Positions 45,524 through 53,992 of a stretch of DNA of 64,000 nt are shown here, piece after piece. The position numbers and the translations under genes are program-made. Under the pieces are notes generated by a model. It searched no databases. It was not told where the DNA came from and saw nothing but the letters and a program-made list of their open reading frames with translations. Numbering within the stretch: position 1 is the first letter of the stretch; each line of letters opens with the position of its first letter. The DNA lies in NCBI RefSeq assembly GCF_036186745.1, contig NZ_CP108086.1:8618001-8682000 (forward strand). Reading direction: 5' to 3'. Source of the DNA: Microbispora hainanensis. GTDB taxonomy: Bacteria; Actinomycetota; Actinomycetes; Streptosporangiales; Streptosporangiaceae.

Positions 45524-46363
45524 CTACTTGATGGCGCCGACCGTGACGCCACGGGTCAGCGTGCGCTGGAAGATGAGGAAGAAGGCCACGGCGGGGACGA
45601 TGCCGAGCAGCGCGGACGCGCTGGAGGTGGTGGCGTCCATCATCTTCTCGCCCTGCAGGACGCCCAGGGCGACCGGCACGGTCTGGTTGTCGTTGGAGAT
45701 GAGGAACACCATCGGCAGGAAGAACTCGTTCCATGTCCAGATGAAGAAGAAGATGAGCAGCACCGAGAGGGTCGGGCGGCTGATGGGCACGACGATGCCC
45801 CACAGCGTGCGCCACCTGCTCGCGCCGTCGAGCTCGGCCGCCTCCAGGATGCCGCGGGGGAACTGCCCGAGCACCGACGACAGCAGGTAGGTCCCGAAGG
45901 CCGCCTGGATCACCGTGAAGATGAGGATGACGGCGAGCTTCGAGTCGTACAGCCCCACCTCCTTCGACAGGTAGTAGAGCGGGTAGACCAGCGACTCCTG
46001 CGGCAGCGTGTTGGCGACCAGGAACAGCACGAGGATCCACAGCCGGCCGCGGACCCTGCCGATGCCCAGCGCGTACGCGTTGAGCACCGACAGCACCACC
46101 GCGGCGACCGCGACGACGCCGCTGATCAGGAAGCTGTTCCAGAGCTTCAGGCCGAAGTCGACGCGATTCCAGAAGTCGACGATCCCGTCGAGGTAGAGCC
46201 CGTGGGGCAGGCTCAGCGGGCCGTTCGCGGAGTATTCGGCCGGGGACTTGAACGCGTTGAGCGTGACGATGACGAAGGGGAAGAGCATCACGACGGCGAG
46301 CACGACCAGCGCCGCGAGCACGGCCCATCGTCCCGGCTGGCGGAAGGTGCGATCGGCGTTCAC
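45524..46363 (-). CDS. Carbohydrate ABC transporter permease (MalG type)
   Basis: Six-helix inner-membrane permease of 279 aa with the EAA loop ILEAAELDGASRWRTLWGIVVPISRP near residue 190, which docks the ATPase. The GTG start overlaps the stop of the MalF-type gene (GTGA). It works with the adjacent permease and binding protein; the ATPase must be supplied from elsewhere. Confidence 0.95.
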   Translation of the reverse strand: MNADRTFRQPGRWAVLAALVVLAVVMLFPFVIVTLNAFKSPAEYSANGPLSLPHGLYLDGIVDFWNRVDFGLKLWNSFLISGVVAVAAVVLSVLNAYALGIGRVRGRLWILVLFLVANTLPQESLVYPLYYLSKEVGLYDSKLAVILIFTVIQAAFGTYLLSSVLGQFPRGILEAAELDGASRWRTLWGIVVPISRPTLSVLLIFFFIWTWNEFFLPMVFLISNDNQTVPVALGVLQGEKMMDATTSSASALLGIVPAVAFFLIFQRTLTRGVTVGAIK

Positions 46364-47274
46364 GAGCCACTCTCCTGGTCACGCTCCTGGCCGCCTTCCT
46401 GGACCCGCAGGAAGAGGAAGGTCACCACGACGATGATCAGGGCGAGCACGGTGGCGATGGCCGAGCCGTAGCCGACGTTGACCTTCTCGAAGAAGTTCAG
46501 GTAGGAGAAGTACGACGGCACCATGGTCGAGGAGCCGGGGCCTCCCCTGGTCAGCACGAAGATCGGTCCGAACACCTTGAGCGCCGCGATCGTGCAGGTC
46601 AGCAGCACCACGAAGATCTCCGGCCGGATCTGCGGGATCGTGATGTGCCAGAACCTGCGCCACCACGAGGCGCCGTCGATCTCGGCCGCCTCGTAGAGGG
46701 AGGGATCGACCCGCTGGAGCCCGGCCATGAAGATGACGACCGGGTAGCCGAGCTGGAACCACACCATGATCGCCATGACCGTCGCGAGCGCGATGTCGGG
46801 GTCGCCCAGCCAGTTGACCTTGATCCCGAAGATCTCGTTCACCGCGCCGTACGACGGGTGGAGCATCCAGCCCCACACGACGCCGGCCACCGCGACGGGC
46901 AGCACCTGCGGCAGGTAGAACGCCGCGCGCAGGGCCGAGGCCGTACGCCCGCCGAACCGCTTGGCGATGTAGTCGAACAGCGCTGCGGCGAGCACCAGGC
47001 CGATGATCGTCGGCACCACGGCCATCGCGATGATCAGTGCGACGTTGTGCTCGAAGGACGCCCAGAAACGCTCGTCCTTGAACAACTTCGTGTAGTTGTC
47101 GAGCCCGATCCAGGTCGGGGTGCCGACGCCGGACCAGCGGGTGAAGCTCGTCGCCACGTTCATCAGGAACGGGACGACGATGATCGCGAGGAACAGCACC
47201 AGGCTCGGAACCAGGTAGAGCCAGTAGCCGCTCCTCCCGCGCGGGCGGGCCGCGCCCGCGACGGGTGGTGCCAT
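46360..47274 (-). CDS. Carbohydrate ABC transporter permease (MalF type)
   Basis: A 304-aa permease with six predicted helices and the EAA loop LYEAAEIDGASWWRRFWHITIPQIRPE. The N-terminal tail is short and basic (ARPRGRSGYWLYLVPSLVLFLAII). ATG 47274 follows GGAAAGG. It lies 116 bp after the binding-protein gene, with a hairpin in between. Confidence 0.95.
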   Translation of the reverse strand: MAPPVAGAARPRGRSGYWLYLVPSLVLFLAIIVVPFLMNVATSFTRWSGVGTPTWIGLDNYTKLFKDERFWASFEHNVALIIAMAVVPTIIGLVLAAALFDYIAKRFGGRTASALRAAFYLPQVLPVAVAGVVWGWMLHPSYGAVNEIFGIKVNWLGDPDIALATVMAIMVWFQLGYPVVIFMAGLQRVDPSLYEAAEIDGASWWRRFWHITIPQIRPEIFVVLLTCTIAALKVFGPIFVLTRGGPGSSTMVPSYFSYLNFFEKVNVGYGSAIATVLALIIVVVTFLFLRVQEGGQERDQESGS

Positions 47275-47349
47275 GTGTGCAGACCTTTCCAGAGGGGGAC
47301 CGGCGGCGGAGACCGGTCAGGTAGCCCCGCCGCCGGGGTCGGGGGGAGA

Positions 47350-47384
47350 GCGGGTCCCGCCGTGCTCAGGCCACCGGGACCCGC
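47350..47384 (-). other. Intercistronic hairpin after the binding-protein gene
   Basis: A 10-bp perfect stem GCGGGTCCCG / CGGGACCCGC just past the stop at 47391. In sugar-ABC operons such hairpins often keep the binding-protein mRNA abundant relative to the permeases, by stability or partial termination. Confidence 0.65.
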
Positions 47385-47390
47385 CCGTCA

Positions 47391-48707
47391 CTAGTTGCCG
47401 ATGTCGGCCAGGTTGTCGTCGTACGGCTGGGCGATCTCGTCCAGGACCTCCTCGGGCTTCTTGCTGCCGTTGATCAGTTCCTGGATGCCGGCGACGAGCA
47501 CGTCGTAGTAGCCGGGAGCCGGCCAGTCAGGGTAGAAGGCCAGGCCGTCCTGCGTCGAGAGCTTGTTGAAGTTCTCGATGAGCTCCTTGTTCTGCGCGTC
47601 GGTGATCGCCGCCGGGTCGGCCGCGACCGGGACGCCGCCCGAGTTGCCGAGCAGGTTCTGGATCTCCTTCTTCATCGTGATGTCGATGAAGTCGTAGGCG
47701 AGGTCCTTGTTCTCGGACTTCTCGGGCACGACCCACAGGTTGCCGCTGGATCCCGGGGCGAACTGGCCGGGCCACAGGAACGAGCCCCACGTGAAGTCCT
47801 TGATCTCCGCCTGGAGACGGCCGAACCACCAGCTGCCCGACACCATGATCGGGAACTTGCCGCCGATGAACGCCACACCCATGTCCTCGGCCTTCATGCC
47901 GGCCGAGTCCTTGCTGATGTAGCCCTTGTTCACCCAGTCGGAGAAGGTCTGCGCGGCGTAGGTGAACTGGGGCCCATGGAAGTCGACCTTGCCCTTGTAG
48001 AGCTGGAAGGAGTCGATCCAGGACCGGTCGGCCTTGTTCAGCGCGAGCAGGTAGAACAGCTGCTGGGCCGGATACTCGGCGCCGGCCATGGCGATCGGCG
48101 TGGTGCCCTTCTTCGCGAACGCGTCGAGCGCGGCGGTGAACTCGTCGAACGTGGTGGGCACCTTGATGCCCGCCTTATCGAACATGTCCTTGTTGTAGTA
48201 GACCATCACGTACTCGCCGTAGTTCGGCACGCCGAACCACTTGCCCGAGCCCATGATGCCGCGGTCGTCGTACTTCGCGGTGGTCTGCAGCGACGGGCTG
48301 AGCAGCTTGTCCCAGCCGCGCTTGGTCGCCTCCTCGGTCAGGTCGGTGAGAAGGCCCTGCTTGGACAGCAGGCCCGCGGTGGCGTTGCCCTTGTTGTATT
48401 CCATGATGTCCGGGGCCTGGTCCGAGTTGAGGACCATGCCCGCGGTCTTCTGGATCTGCTCGAAGCCCTTCTCCTCGAACTTCACCTTGACGCCGGGGTG
48501 GCCGGCCTCGAAGTCCTTCATCGCCTGCGCCCAGGCGGTGCCCATGGCGCTGTTGCCGGTCTCGTAGTGCCAGAGGGTGAGGGTCCTGCCCTCGGCGGAG
48601 CCGCCGCTGCCACCCGAACCATCCGAAGAGGAGCCGCCGCACGCGGTGAGCGCGAGCGCGGCCGCGGCCAGCGCCGCCACCGCCACGCTCCTGCCTACTC
48701 TGAACAT
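47391..48707 (-). CDS. Extracellular sugar-binding lipoprotein (family 1 SBP)
   Basis: A 438-aa lipoprotein with signal peptide and lipobox ALTACGG, followed by a Gly/Ser linker and an SBP_bac_1 fold (TLTLWHYETGNSAMGTAW, APDIMEYNKGN, VPNYGEYVMVYYNKDMF, IMVSGSWWFGRLQ). Aromatic residues such as W and Y in these loops suit stacking against oligosaccharide rings. It is co-transcribed with the GH31 gene (20 bp upstream) and the two permeases. Xylose-decorated oligosaccharides are the inferred ligand from context. Confidence 0.95.
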   Translation of the reverse strand: MFRVGRSVAVAALAAAALALTACGGSSSDGSGGSGGSAEGRTLTLWHYETGNSAMGTAWAQAMKDFEAGHPGVKVKFEEKGFEQIQKTAGMVLNSDQAPDIMEYNKGNATAGLLSKQGLLTDLTEEATKRGWDKLLSPSLQTTAKYDDRGIMGSGKWFGVPNYGEYVMVYYNKDMFDKAGIKVPTTFDEFTAALDAFAKKGTTPIAMAGAEYPAQQLFYLLALNKADRSWIDSFQLYKGKVDFHGPQFTYAAQTFSDWVNKGYISKDSAGMKAEDMGVAFIGGKFPIMVSGSWWFGRLQAEIKDFTWGSFLWPGQFAPGSSGNLWVVPEKSENKDLAYDFIDITMKKEIQNLLGNSGGVPVAADPAAITDAQNKELIENFNKLSTQDGLAFYPDWPAPGYYDVLVAGIQELINGSKKPEEVLDEIAQPYDDNLADIGN

Positions 48708-48727
48708 GGTCTTTCTCCAGGGGGTTT

Positions 48728-51010
48728 CTAGTTGATGACGACCGGGGCGCCGGGGCCGACGAACTCGACGCCGTCGATCTGCTTGGGGCCCTCGGCGGTG
48801 ACGACCAGCCGGTCGCCGTCCCGCACCGCCGTGACCGTCGTGTCCCCGTCCAGGTCCCTGATCGTCGTACGGCTCTCGCGCTCCGGCAGGCCGAAGGCGA
48901 GCAGCGAGACCCGCGGGTCGTCGGCCACCGTGTCGCCCGGCTCGGTGACCGGGATCAGCGAGCCGTGCCGTACGAACAGGGGGATCTGGTCGAGCGGCGG
49001 CGACACCGTGACGTAACGCCCGCCGTCGACGGTCTCCCCCGTCCAGTAGTCCACCCACACCCCCGAGGGCAGGTAGACCTTCCGGGTGCCGTCGGCGGAG
49101 GTCATCGGGGCGACGAGCAGGTCGGTGCCGAGCAGGTACTGCAGGTCGGCCTGCCAGGCCACCGGGTCGTCCGGATAGTCGACGCACAGGGCGCGCAGGA
49201 TCGGCGCGCCCGTCTCGGCCGCGGTGACGGCCGCCGAATAGATGTACGGCATGAGCCGGTAGCGCAGCCGCAGCGCCTCGATGGCGGCCTGCTCGGCGTG
49301 CGGCGGAAACTCCCAGGGCTCCCGGGTGGTCGTGCCGTGGAACCGTACGAGCGGGGACAGCGCGGCGAACTGCGACCAGCGGATGTAGAGGTCCGGGCTG
49401 GGCGTGCCGGTGAACCCGCCCGCGTCGTGGCTCCAGAAGGGGATGCCGGACAGGCCGTGCGACAGCCCGCCCCTGATCGTGCTGCCCATCGCGGAGTAGG
49501 TGGTGTCGACGTCGCCGCTCCACTGGGCCGAGTGGCGCTGGCCCCCGAGGTAGGACGAACGGGCCCAGACCAGGCCGTGCCCGTTCACCTCGCGGGTCAC
49601 GTCCGAGACGATGTCGTTGAACAGCAGCGTGTAGACGTTGTGCAGCTCGGTGCCGGTCATGCCGTTGAAGGCCACGGCGTCGGCGGGCACCCCCTCGGCG
49701 AAGTCGGTCTTGAACGCCGCCACGCCCTCACGCAGGCGCTCGCGCAGCAGACCCTTGAACCACTCCACCGCCTCCGGGTTGGTGAAGTCCACGATGCCGC
49801 AGGCGGGGTAGGAGCCGTGCCAGGTGTCGGCGACGTACGTCTCGCCATCGGGCCGCCTGAGGAAGTAGCCCTTCTCCGCCGCCTCCCCGAAGGCCGGGCT
49901 GAGGTGCGAGATGTAGGAGTTCATCCAGAGGCAGACCTTGAAGCCCTGCTCCTTGAGCGTGGCCAGCATGCCCGCCGGGTCGGGGAACGTCTCGGGGTCC
50001 CACTGGAGATCCGACCAGTGCCCGTCCGCCTGCCAGTAGCAGTCGAGGTGGAGCACGTCGCATGGAATGCCCCGCTCCCTGACCTTCCTGGCCCGCTCCA
50101 GCACGCGCTCCTGGCTGTCGCGGAAGAAGCCCGAGGAGATCCAGGTGCCGAACGCCCACTTCGGCGGCAGCTCGGGCCGGCAGGTCAGCCCGTCGAACCG
50201 GTCGAGGACCTCGGCGGGGGTGGGGCCCGCGATCACGTAGTAGTCGATGAGGTCGTCGGGCACGATGATCTGCACGGCGCTGTGCGTCGACTGGCACACG
50301 TCGAACTCGACCGGCGTGCCGCTGTCGACGCAGATGCCGTACCCCCTGCTGGACAGGTAGAAGGGCACGTTCTTGTACGCGCGCTGCGACTCGGCGCCGA
50401 ACGCGTCGAAATTCCACATGAGCGGGCGCTGGCCGCGCTTGTCGAGCGGCGTGAACGACTCGCCGAAACCGCCGAACGCCTCGTCGGCCGGGGCCACGAA
50501 CGTCTCGTGATAGGCGACGGTTTTGCCGTCGACGGAGGAGCGGCCGAACGGCAGCGTGCGCAGCCGGCCGCTGATGTCGGGGTGGCCCGGGTCCTGCTCG
50601 ACCAGCGTCCGGCCGGCCCGGTCGGTGAAGCGCAGCCTCCAGGGGTTCAGCCGCACCTCGGCCCGCAGCGACCCGGCGTCGACCACCACACGGCTGTGGT
50701 TCGCCTCCACGACGGCCCCGCCGTACTCACCGGGGGTGACCATCGAGATCGCGCGGGCAGACCGGGTGCGCGCGTCGGGATCCTCCGACAGACGCACCCG
50801 GATCACCCCCTCACCCGCGACCGTGATCTGCACGACGAGCGTCTCCTCGGCCGTGGTGGAGCCCTTGAGCGTCACGCCCTGCCCGTCGGAGGCCACCACC
50901 TCCGCGCTGGTCAGCGCGGACAGGCCCTCCTCGCCCGGCTCGCGCACCGGAAGCTCTGGAGGATCCGCCACGAAGAACTCGCGCGCGATCAATGGGGGAC
51001 GGTACGGCAT
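48728..51010 (-). CDS. yicI: GH31 alpha-xylosidase (YicI-like)
   Basis: Cytosolic family-31 glycosidase of 760 aa, which removes alpha-linked xylose from non-reducing ends (for example isoprimeverose units). The nucleophile is Asp436 in AFKTDFAEGVP, closely matching the KTDFGE motif of E. coli YicI. The acid/base is Asp500 in WSGDVDTTY, 64 residues later. The alpha-xylosidase reading rests on the KTDF-x-E context; alpha-glucosidase cannot be fully excluded. ATG 51010 follows GGAG by seven bases; the open frame starts at 51031. It is first in the operon GH31-SBP-MalF-MalG-GH3, and its promoter overlaps a XylR-like operator. Confidence 0.94.
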   Translation of the reverse strand: MPYRPPLIAREFFVADPPELPVREPGEEGLSALTSAEVVASDGQGVTLKGSTTAEETLVVQITVAGEGVIRVRLSEDPDARTRSARAISMVTPGEYGGAVVEANHSRVVVDAGSLRAEVRLNPWRLRFTDRAGRTLVEQDPGHPDISGRLRTLPFGRSSVDGKTVAYHETFVAPADEAFGGFGESFTPLDKRGQRPLMWNFDAFGAESQRAYKNVPFYLSSRGYGICVDSGTPVEFDVCQSTHSAVQIIVPDDLIDYYVIAGPTPAEVLDRFDGLTCRPELPPKWAFGTWISSGFFRDSQERVLERARKVRERGIPCDVLHLDCYWQADGHWSDLQWDPETFPDPAGMLATLKEQGFKVCLWMNSYISHLSPAFGEAAEKGYFLRRPDGETYVADTWHGSYPACGIVDFTNPEAVEWFKGLLRERLREGVAAFKTDFAEGVPADAVAFNGMTGTELHNVYTLLFNDIVSDVTREVNGHGLVWARSSYLGGQRHSAQWSGDVDTTYSAMGSTIRGGLSHGLSGIPFWSHDAGGFTGTPSPDLYIRWSQFAALSPLVRFHGTTTREPWEFPPHAEQAAIEALRLRYRLMPYIYSAAVTAAETGAPILRALCVDYPDDPVAWQADLQYLLGTDLLVAPMTSADGTRKVYLPSGVWVDYWTGETVDGGRYVTVSPPLDQIPLFVRHGSLIPVTEPGDTVADDPRVSLLAFGLPERESRTTIRDLDGDTTVTAVRDGDRLVVTAEGPKQIDGVEFVGPGAPVVIN

Positions 51011-51045
51011 TGCGGCACTCCATCGGCTCATCCGGCGATTGTGGA

Positions 51046-51077
51046 GTTAGTTTGCCGTCCATCCCAACAAACGTCAA
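51046..51077 (-). promoter_or_regulatory. GH31-operon promoter with overlapping XylR/ROK-type operator
   Basis: Read on the minus strand: -35 TTGACG (51077-51072), 17-bp spacer, -10 CAAACT (51054-51049). The half-sites TTTGTT and AACTAAC, 13 bp apart, lie within the spacer and -10, so a bound repressor would block polymerase. The same half-sites with the same spacing precede the ROK gene. Confidence 0.6.
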
Positions 51078-51168
51078 TGGGTTGACAGGAGTCCGGATTT
51101 GTCCAAGTTATTCCTGTTTGTATCTGTTTGGGGTAATGTGACCGCAATCCCCCGTCAAGGTAGGTGAC

Positions 51169-51405
51169 ATGGACAGGTTCGTACACGTGATGCCGCTCGA
51201 CGACGTGATCGACCACGAGGGCAGCCCCGAGTGTGTCTGCGGCCCGGGCGGCCAGCCCGTCACCGCCGCCGACCTCGGCGAGCCGGTTCCGCACACGGAG
51301 CGCGAGACCGTCATCCTCGGCTGGCCTCACCCCGCCGTCGGCGTGATCTACCAGCACCACCCGCTCAGCCCCTGCCACGAGTGGGAAGCCGTTCCCGAGT
51401 CCTGA
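51169..51405 (+). CDS. Small hypothetical protein
   Basis: A 78-aa protein that I do not recognise. It is acidic with two Cys in CVCG and a third in SPCHEW, plus several His, so metal binding is conceivable. ATG 51169 follows AAGGTAGGTGAC. It is divergent from the GH31 operon. Codon bias at third positions supports expression. Confidence 0.6.
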   Translation: MDRFVHVMPLDDVIDHEGSPECVCGPGGQPVTAADLGEPVPHTERETVILGWPHPAVGVIYQHHPLSPCHEWEAVPES

Positions 51406-51487
51406 CCCCGCCCAGCAAAGCCGCCAATCACCGCCATTTTGGAGAACACGCGGCAATCGACAGACAACAGTCAGTAACGTCTCCGTC

Positions 51488-51623
51488 ATGCCCGGTATCG
51501 ATCACGAGCTGCCGCTCGAACTCATCCGCAACCGTCCAGCGGTGTGAGGACATGAACCGGCTGGACGCCTGGGCCCGCAAGGTCGCCATCATCACGACGG
51601 CCGACGAGCTGTTCGCCGAGTAG
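51488..51623 (+). pseudogene. Remnant of an Rpn-like (PD-(D/E)XK) nuclease/transposase-family gene
   Basis: Two short pieces in different frames look like the two ends of one family. ATG 51488 encodes MPGIDHELPLELIRNRPAV then a stop, like the N-terminus of a large family of actinobacterial Rpn/PDDEXK-like proteins. From about 51540 another frame reads RCEDMNRLDAWARKVAIITTADELFAE, like their C-terminal tail. Some 250 internal residues are missing, so this is a decayed internal-deletion relic. Identification is by memory of the family ends. Confidence 0.55.
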
Positions 51624-51789
51624 TCCTCCGGCCTGTTGAGACCGCCCCGTCAGACACCGAAGTTCCTGGCGGGCCGCCTGACTTGCGGAGGTGGCCGGAC
51701 ATCCGGGGTACAGCCCGGCGGACGGCAGCGGACTCCCCCGGGTCACCCGGCAGCGTGCCGCAGGTCAGGTGCGGCACGACGCCGGGGCG
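51624..51789. other. Convergent spacer without recognisable features
   Basis: The 166 bp between the nuclease remnant and the stop of the GH42 gene show no tandem array, no strong hairpin and no convincing reading frame. Confidence 0.5.
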
Positions 51790-53787
51790 TCAGGTGCGGA
51801 CGACCACGACGCCTCCGGCCGGCACCGTCGCCGAGCCGTCGTACGCGGCGCCGTCGAGCACGCCGGCACCGGTCACCCCGTCGACCGTCACCGGCGCGTC
51901 CGCGTGGTTGATGAGGAACAGGTGGTCGCCCCTCCGTACGAGCTCCAGCGTGTCGGGCAGGCCGCGCGGCCGGGACACGCCCGCGTGGTCGAGCACCTCC
52001 GCGACGAGGTCGCGCAGGCCCGACTCCCCGTCGAGCGCGGTGGACACATACCAGGCGCTGCCCGCTCCCAGGTCGTGCCGGGTGACGGCGGGATGGCCGG
52101 CGTCGGGCCCGTCGGCGAACTCGCGTACGGCTCCCGCACCCGCGAGCCGTACGCGCTCGGACCAGATCCGGCCCGTAGCCCCGGGCACCAGCGAGCCCGG
52201 CGAGCGCAGCGTGACGGTCTCGTGTTCGCGGAGCGGGTGGAACTCCTCGACTGCCACACCGAGCACGTCGCGCAGCCCCCCGGGATAAGGCCCCGGGTGG
52301 ATGGTGTCGTTCTCGTCTACGATGCCGGAGAAGTACGACACGAGCAGATGGCCGCCCGCCTCCACGTAGAGGTGCAGGTTCTTCGCCGCCGCCTCGGCGA
52401 GCAGGTAGGCGCTGGGCGCGACGACCAGCCGGTACGGCGACAGGTCGGCCGACGGGTGCACGAAGTCGACGGTGACGTGCTCGCGCCACAGCGCCTCGTA
52501 GTAGGCCTCGATCCGTTCCCGGAAGCGCAGGTCGGCCGAGGGCCGCCACTCGAATTCGAGCGCCCAGTAGGACTCCCAGTCCCACACCACGGCGACCTCG
52601 GCGGTCACCCGCGCGCCCCTGACCTCCGCCAGCGCGCGCAGGTCCGCGCCGAGCGCGACCACGTCGCGCCAGATCCCGGAGTCGGTGCCGGCGTGCGGCA
52701 CCATCGCCGAGTGGAACTTCTCCGCGCCATATCGGGAGGCGCGCCACTGGAAGAACATCGCCGAGTCCGAGCCGCGCGCCACGTGGGCGAGGGTGTTGCG
52801 GCGCATCTCCCCCGGCCGTTTGGCCAGGTTGCGCGGTTGCCAGTTGACCGCGCCCGTCGAGTGTTCCATCAGCATCCACGGACGGCCCCCGGCGACCGAC
52901 CGGGTGAGGTCGGCGGCCATGGCGAGCTCGATGTGCGAATCGGCGCGGGCCGAGTCGAGGTAGTGGTCGTTGGCCACGACGTCGACCTCCGCCGCCCAGC
53001 GCCAGTAGTCCATGGGCTTGCAGTTGGGGATCATGAAGTTGGTCGTGACGGGCAGGTCGCTGAACCGCCGGATCGTGTCGCGCTCCCTGCGGAAGCACGC
53101 GATGTGGGCGTCGACCGAGAACCGCATGAAGTCGAGCTGGAGCCCGGGAACCAGGCCCACCGGCGCGGCGACGGGCGGCTCGACCTCGTCGAACGAGCCG
53201 TAGATCAGCCCCCAGAAGGTGGTGCCCCAGGCTGCGTTGAGCGCGCCCACGTCCCCGTACCTCTCACGCAACCAGGCGCGGAACGCCTCGGCCGACGTCG
53301 GGCAGTAGCAGTGGGCGTTGGCCCAGCCGTATTCGTTGTGCACGTGCCACATCGCCACGGCGGGATGGCCGGCGTACCGCGCGGCCAGGGCGGCGACGAC
53401 CCGCTCGGACGCGGCGGCGTAGTCGGGTGAGCTCGGGCAGAAGCTGTGCCGCGAGCCACCGCCGAGCACATGGCCCTCCCTGTCCACGAGCCGGCTGCCG
53501 GGGTAGCGGCGGCGGAACCACGTGGGCGGCGATGAGGTGGGGGTGGCGAGGTCGGCGTACACCCCGGCCGAGTGGAGCAGGTCGAGGATCCGGTCGAGCC
53601 GGGAGAAGTCGTATTCGCCCTCCCGCGGCTCGATCAGTCCCCAGTTGAAGACGCCGACGGTGACCAGGGTGACCCCGGCCTCGCGCATCAGGCGGACGTC
53701 CTCCTGCCACACCTCTTCCGGCCACTGCTCGGGGTTGTAGTCCCCGCCGTAGGCGAGCCCCTCGGGCAGGACGGGATATCCGGGCAA
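51790..53787 (-). CDS. GH42 beta-galactosidase
   Basis: Cytosolic family-42 beta-galactosidase of 665 aa with the N-terminal signature GGDYNPEQWP, the acid/base Glu in WHVHNEYG and the nucleophile Glu in PWMLMEHSTGAVNWQPRN. The barrel is followed by the trimerisation and beta-sandwich domains typical of GH42. Family members often prefer galacto-oligosaccharides or arabinogalacto/xyloglucan side chains rather than lactose. I prefer TTG 53787 (GGGGGAG just upstream) to GTG 53823, because the latter lies inside a LacI-type palindrome. The gene is divergent from the second sugar ABC operon and probably shares its repressor. Confidence 0.93.
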   Translation of the reverse strand: MPGYPVLPEGLAYGGDYNPEQWPEEVWQEDVRLMREAGVTLVTVGVFNWGLIEPREGEYDFSRLDRILDLLHSAGVYADLATPTSSPPTWFRRRYPGSRLVDREGHVLGGGSRHSFCPSSPDYAAASERVVAALAARYAGHPAVAMWHVHNEYGWANAHCYCPTSAEAFRAWLRERYGDVGALNAAWGTTFWGLIYGSFDEVEPPVAAPVGLVPGLQLDFMRFSVDAHIACFRRERDTIRRFSDLPVTTNFMIPNCKPMDYWRWAAEVDVVANDHYLDSARADSHIELAMAADLTRSVAGGRPWMLMEHSTGAVNWQPRNLAKRPGEMRRNTLAHVARGSDSAMFFQWRASRYGAEKFHSAMVPHAGTDSGIWRDVVALGADLRALAEVRGARVTAEVAVVWDWESYWALEFEWRPSADLRFRERIEAYYEALWREHVTVDFVHPSADLSPYRLVVAPSAYLLAEAAAKNLHLYVEAGGHLLVSYFSGIVDENDTIHPGPYPGGLRDVLGVAVEEFHPLREHETVTLRSPGSLVPGATGRIWSERVRLAGAGAVREFADGPDAGHPAVTRHDLGAGSAWYVSTALDGESGLRDLVAEVLDHAGVSRPRGLPDTLELVRRGDHLFLINHADAPVTVDGVTGAGVLDGAAYDGSATVPAGGVVVVRT

Positions 53788-53809
53788 CGTCTCCCCCTCG
53801 ATTCTGCTT

Positions 53810-53825
53810 CTGTGAACGTGCACAG
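53810..53825. promoter_or_regulatory. LacI-type operator A (CTGTGAACGTGCACAG)
   Basis: Near-perfect 16-bp palindrome with a central CG, upstream of the preferred GH42 start. It shares CTGTGAACG with operator B. Confidence 0.7.
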
Positions 53826-53905
53826 TAGCGCAGAACCGCCTCGCCGAGAAGGTACGAACGATCTGTCCTGATCAATGCGGGTCGTTAACAACCACGTAAC
53901 GACCA

Positions 53906-53949
53906 TTGACAGCACAGTGGGCACCTTTCAGTCTGTGAACGCTCCCAGA
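53906..53949 (+). promoter_or_regulatory. Promoter and LacI-type operator B of the second sugar ABC operon
   Basis: -35 TTGACA at 53906-53911, 17-bp spacer, -10 CAGTCT at 53929-53934. Operator B (TCTGTGAACGCTCCCAGA, 53932-53949) covers the expected start of transcription, a classic repression position. Confidence 0.65.
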
Positions 53950-53992
53950 CATTCCAGCCTCCTGTCCCCCGCCCATCCGCCTGGAGGAACAT

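Noticed and set aside
42864..45890. Plus-strand open frame of 1008 codons over the secreted GH3 and permease genes
   Set aside because: Antisense artefact of high G+C codon bias; it crosses two well-supported genes and shows no domain.
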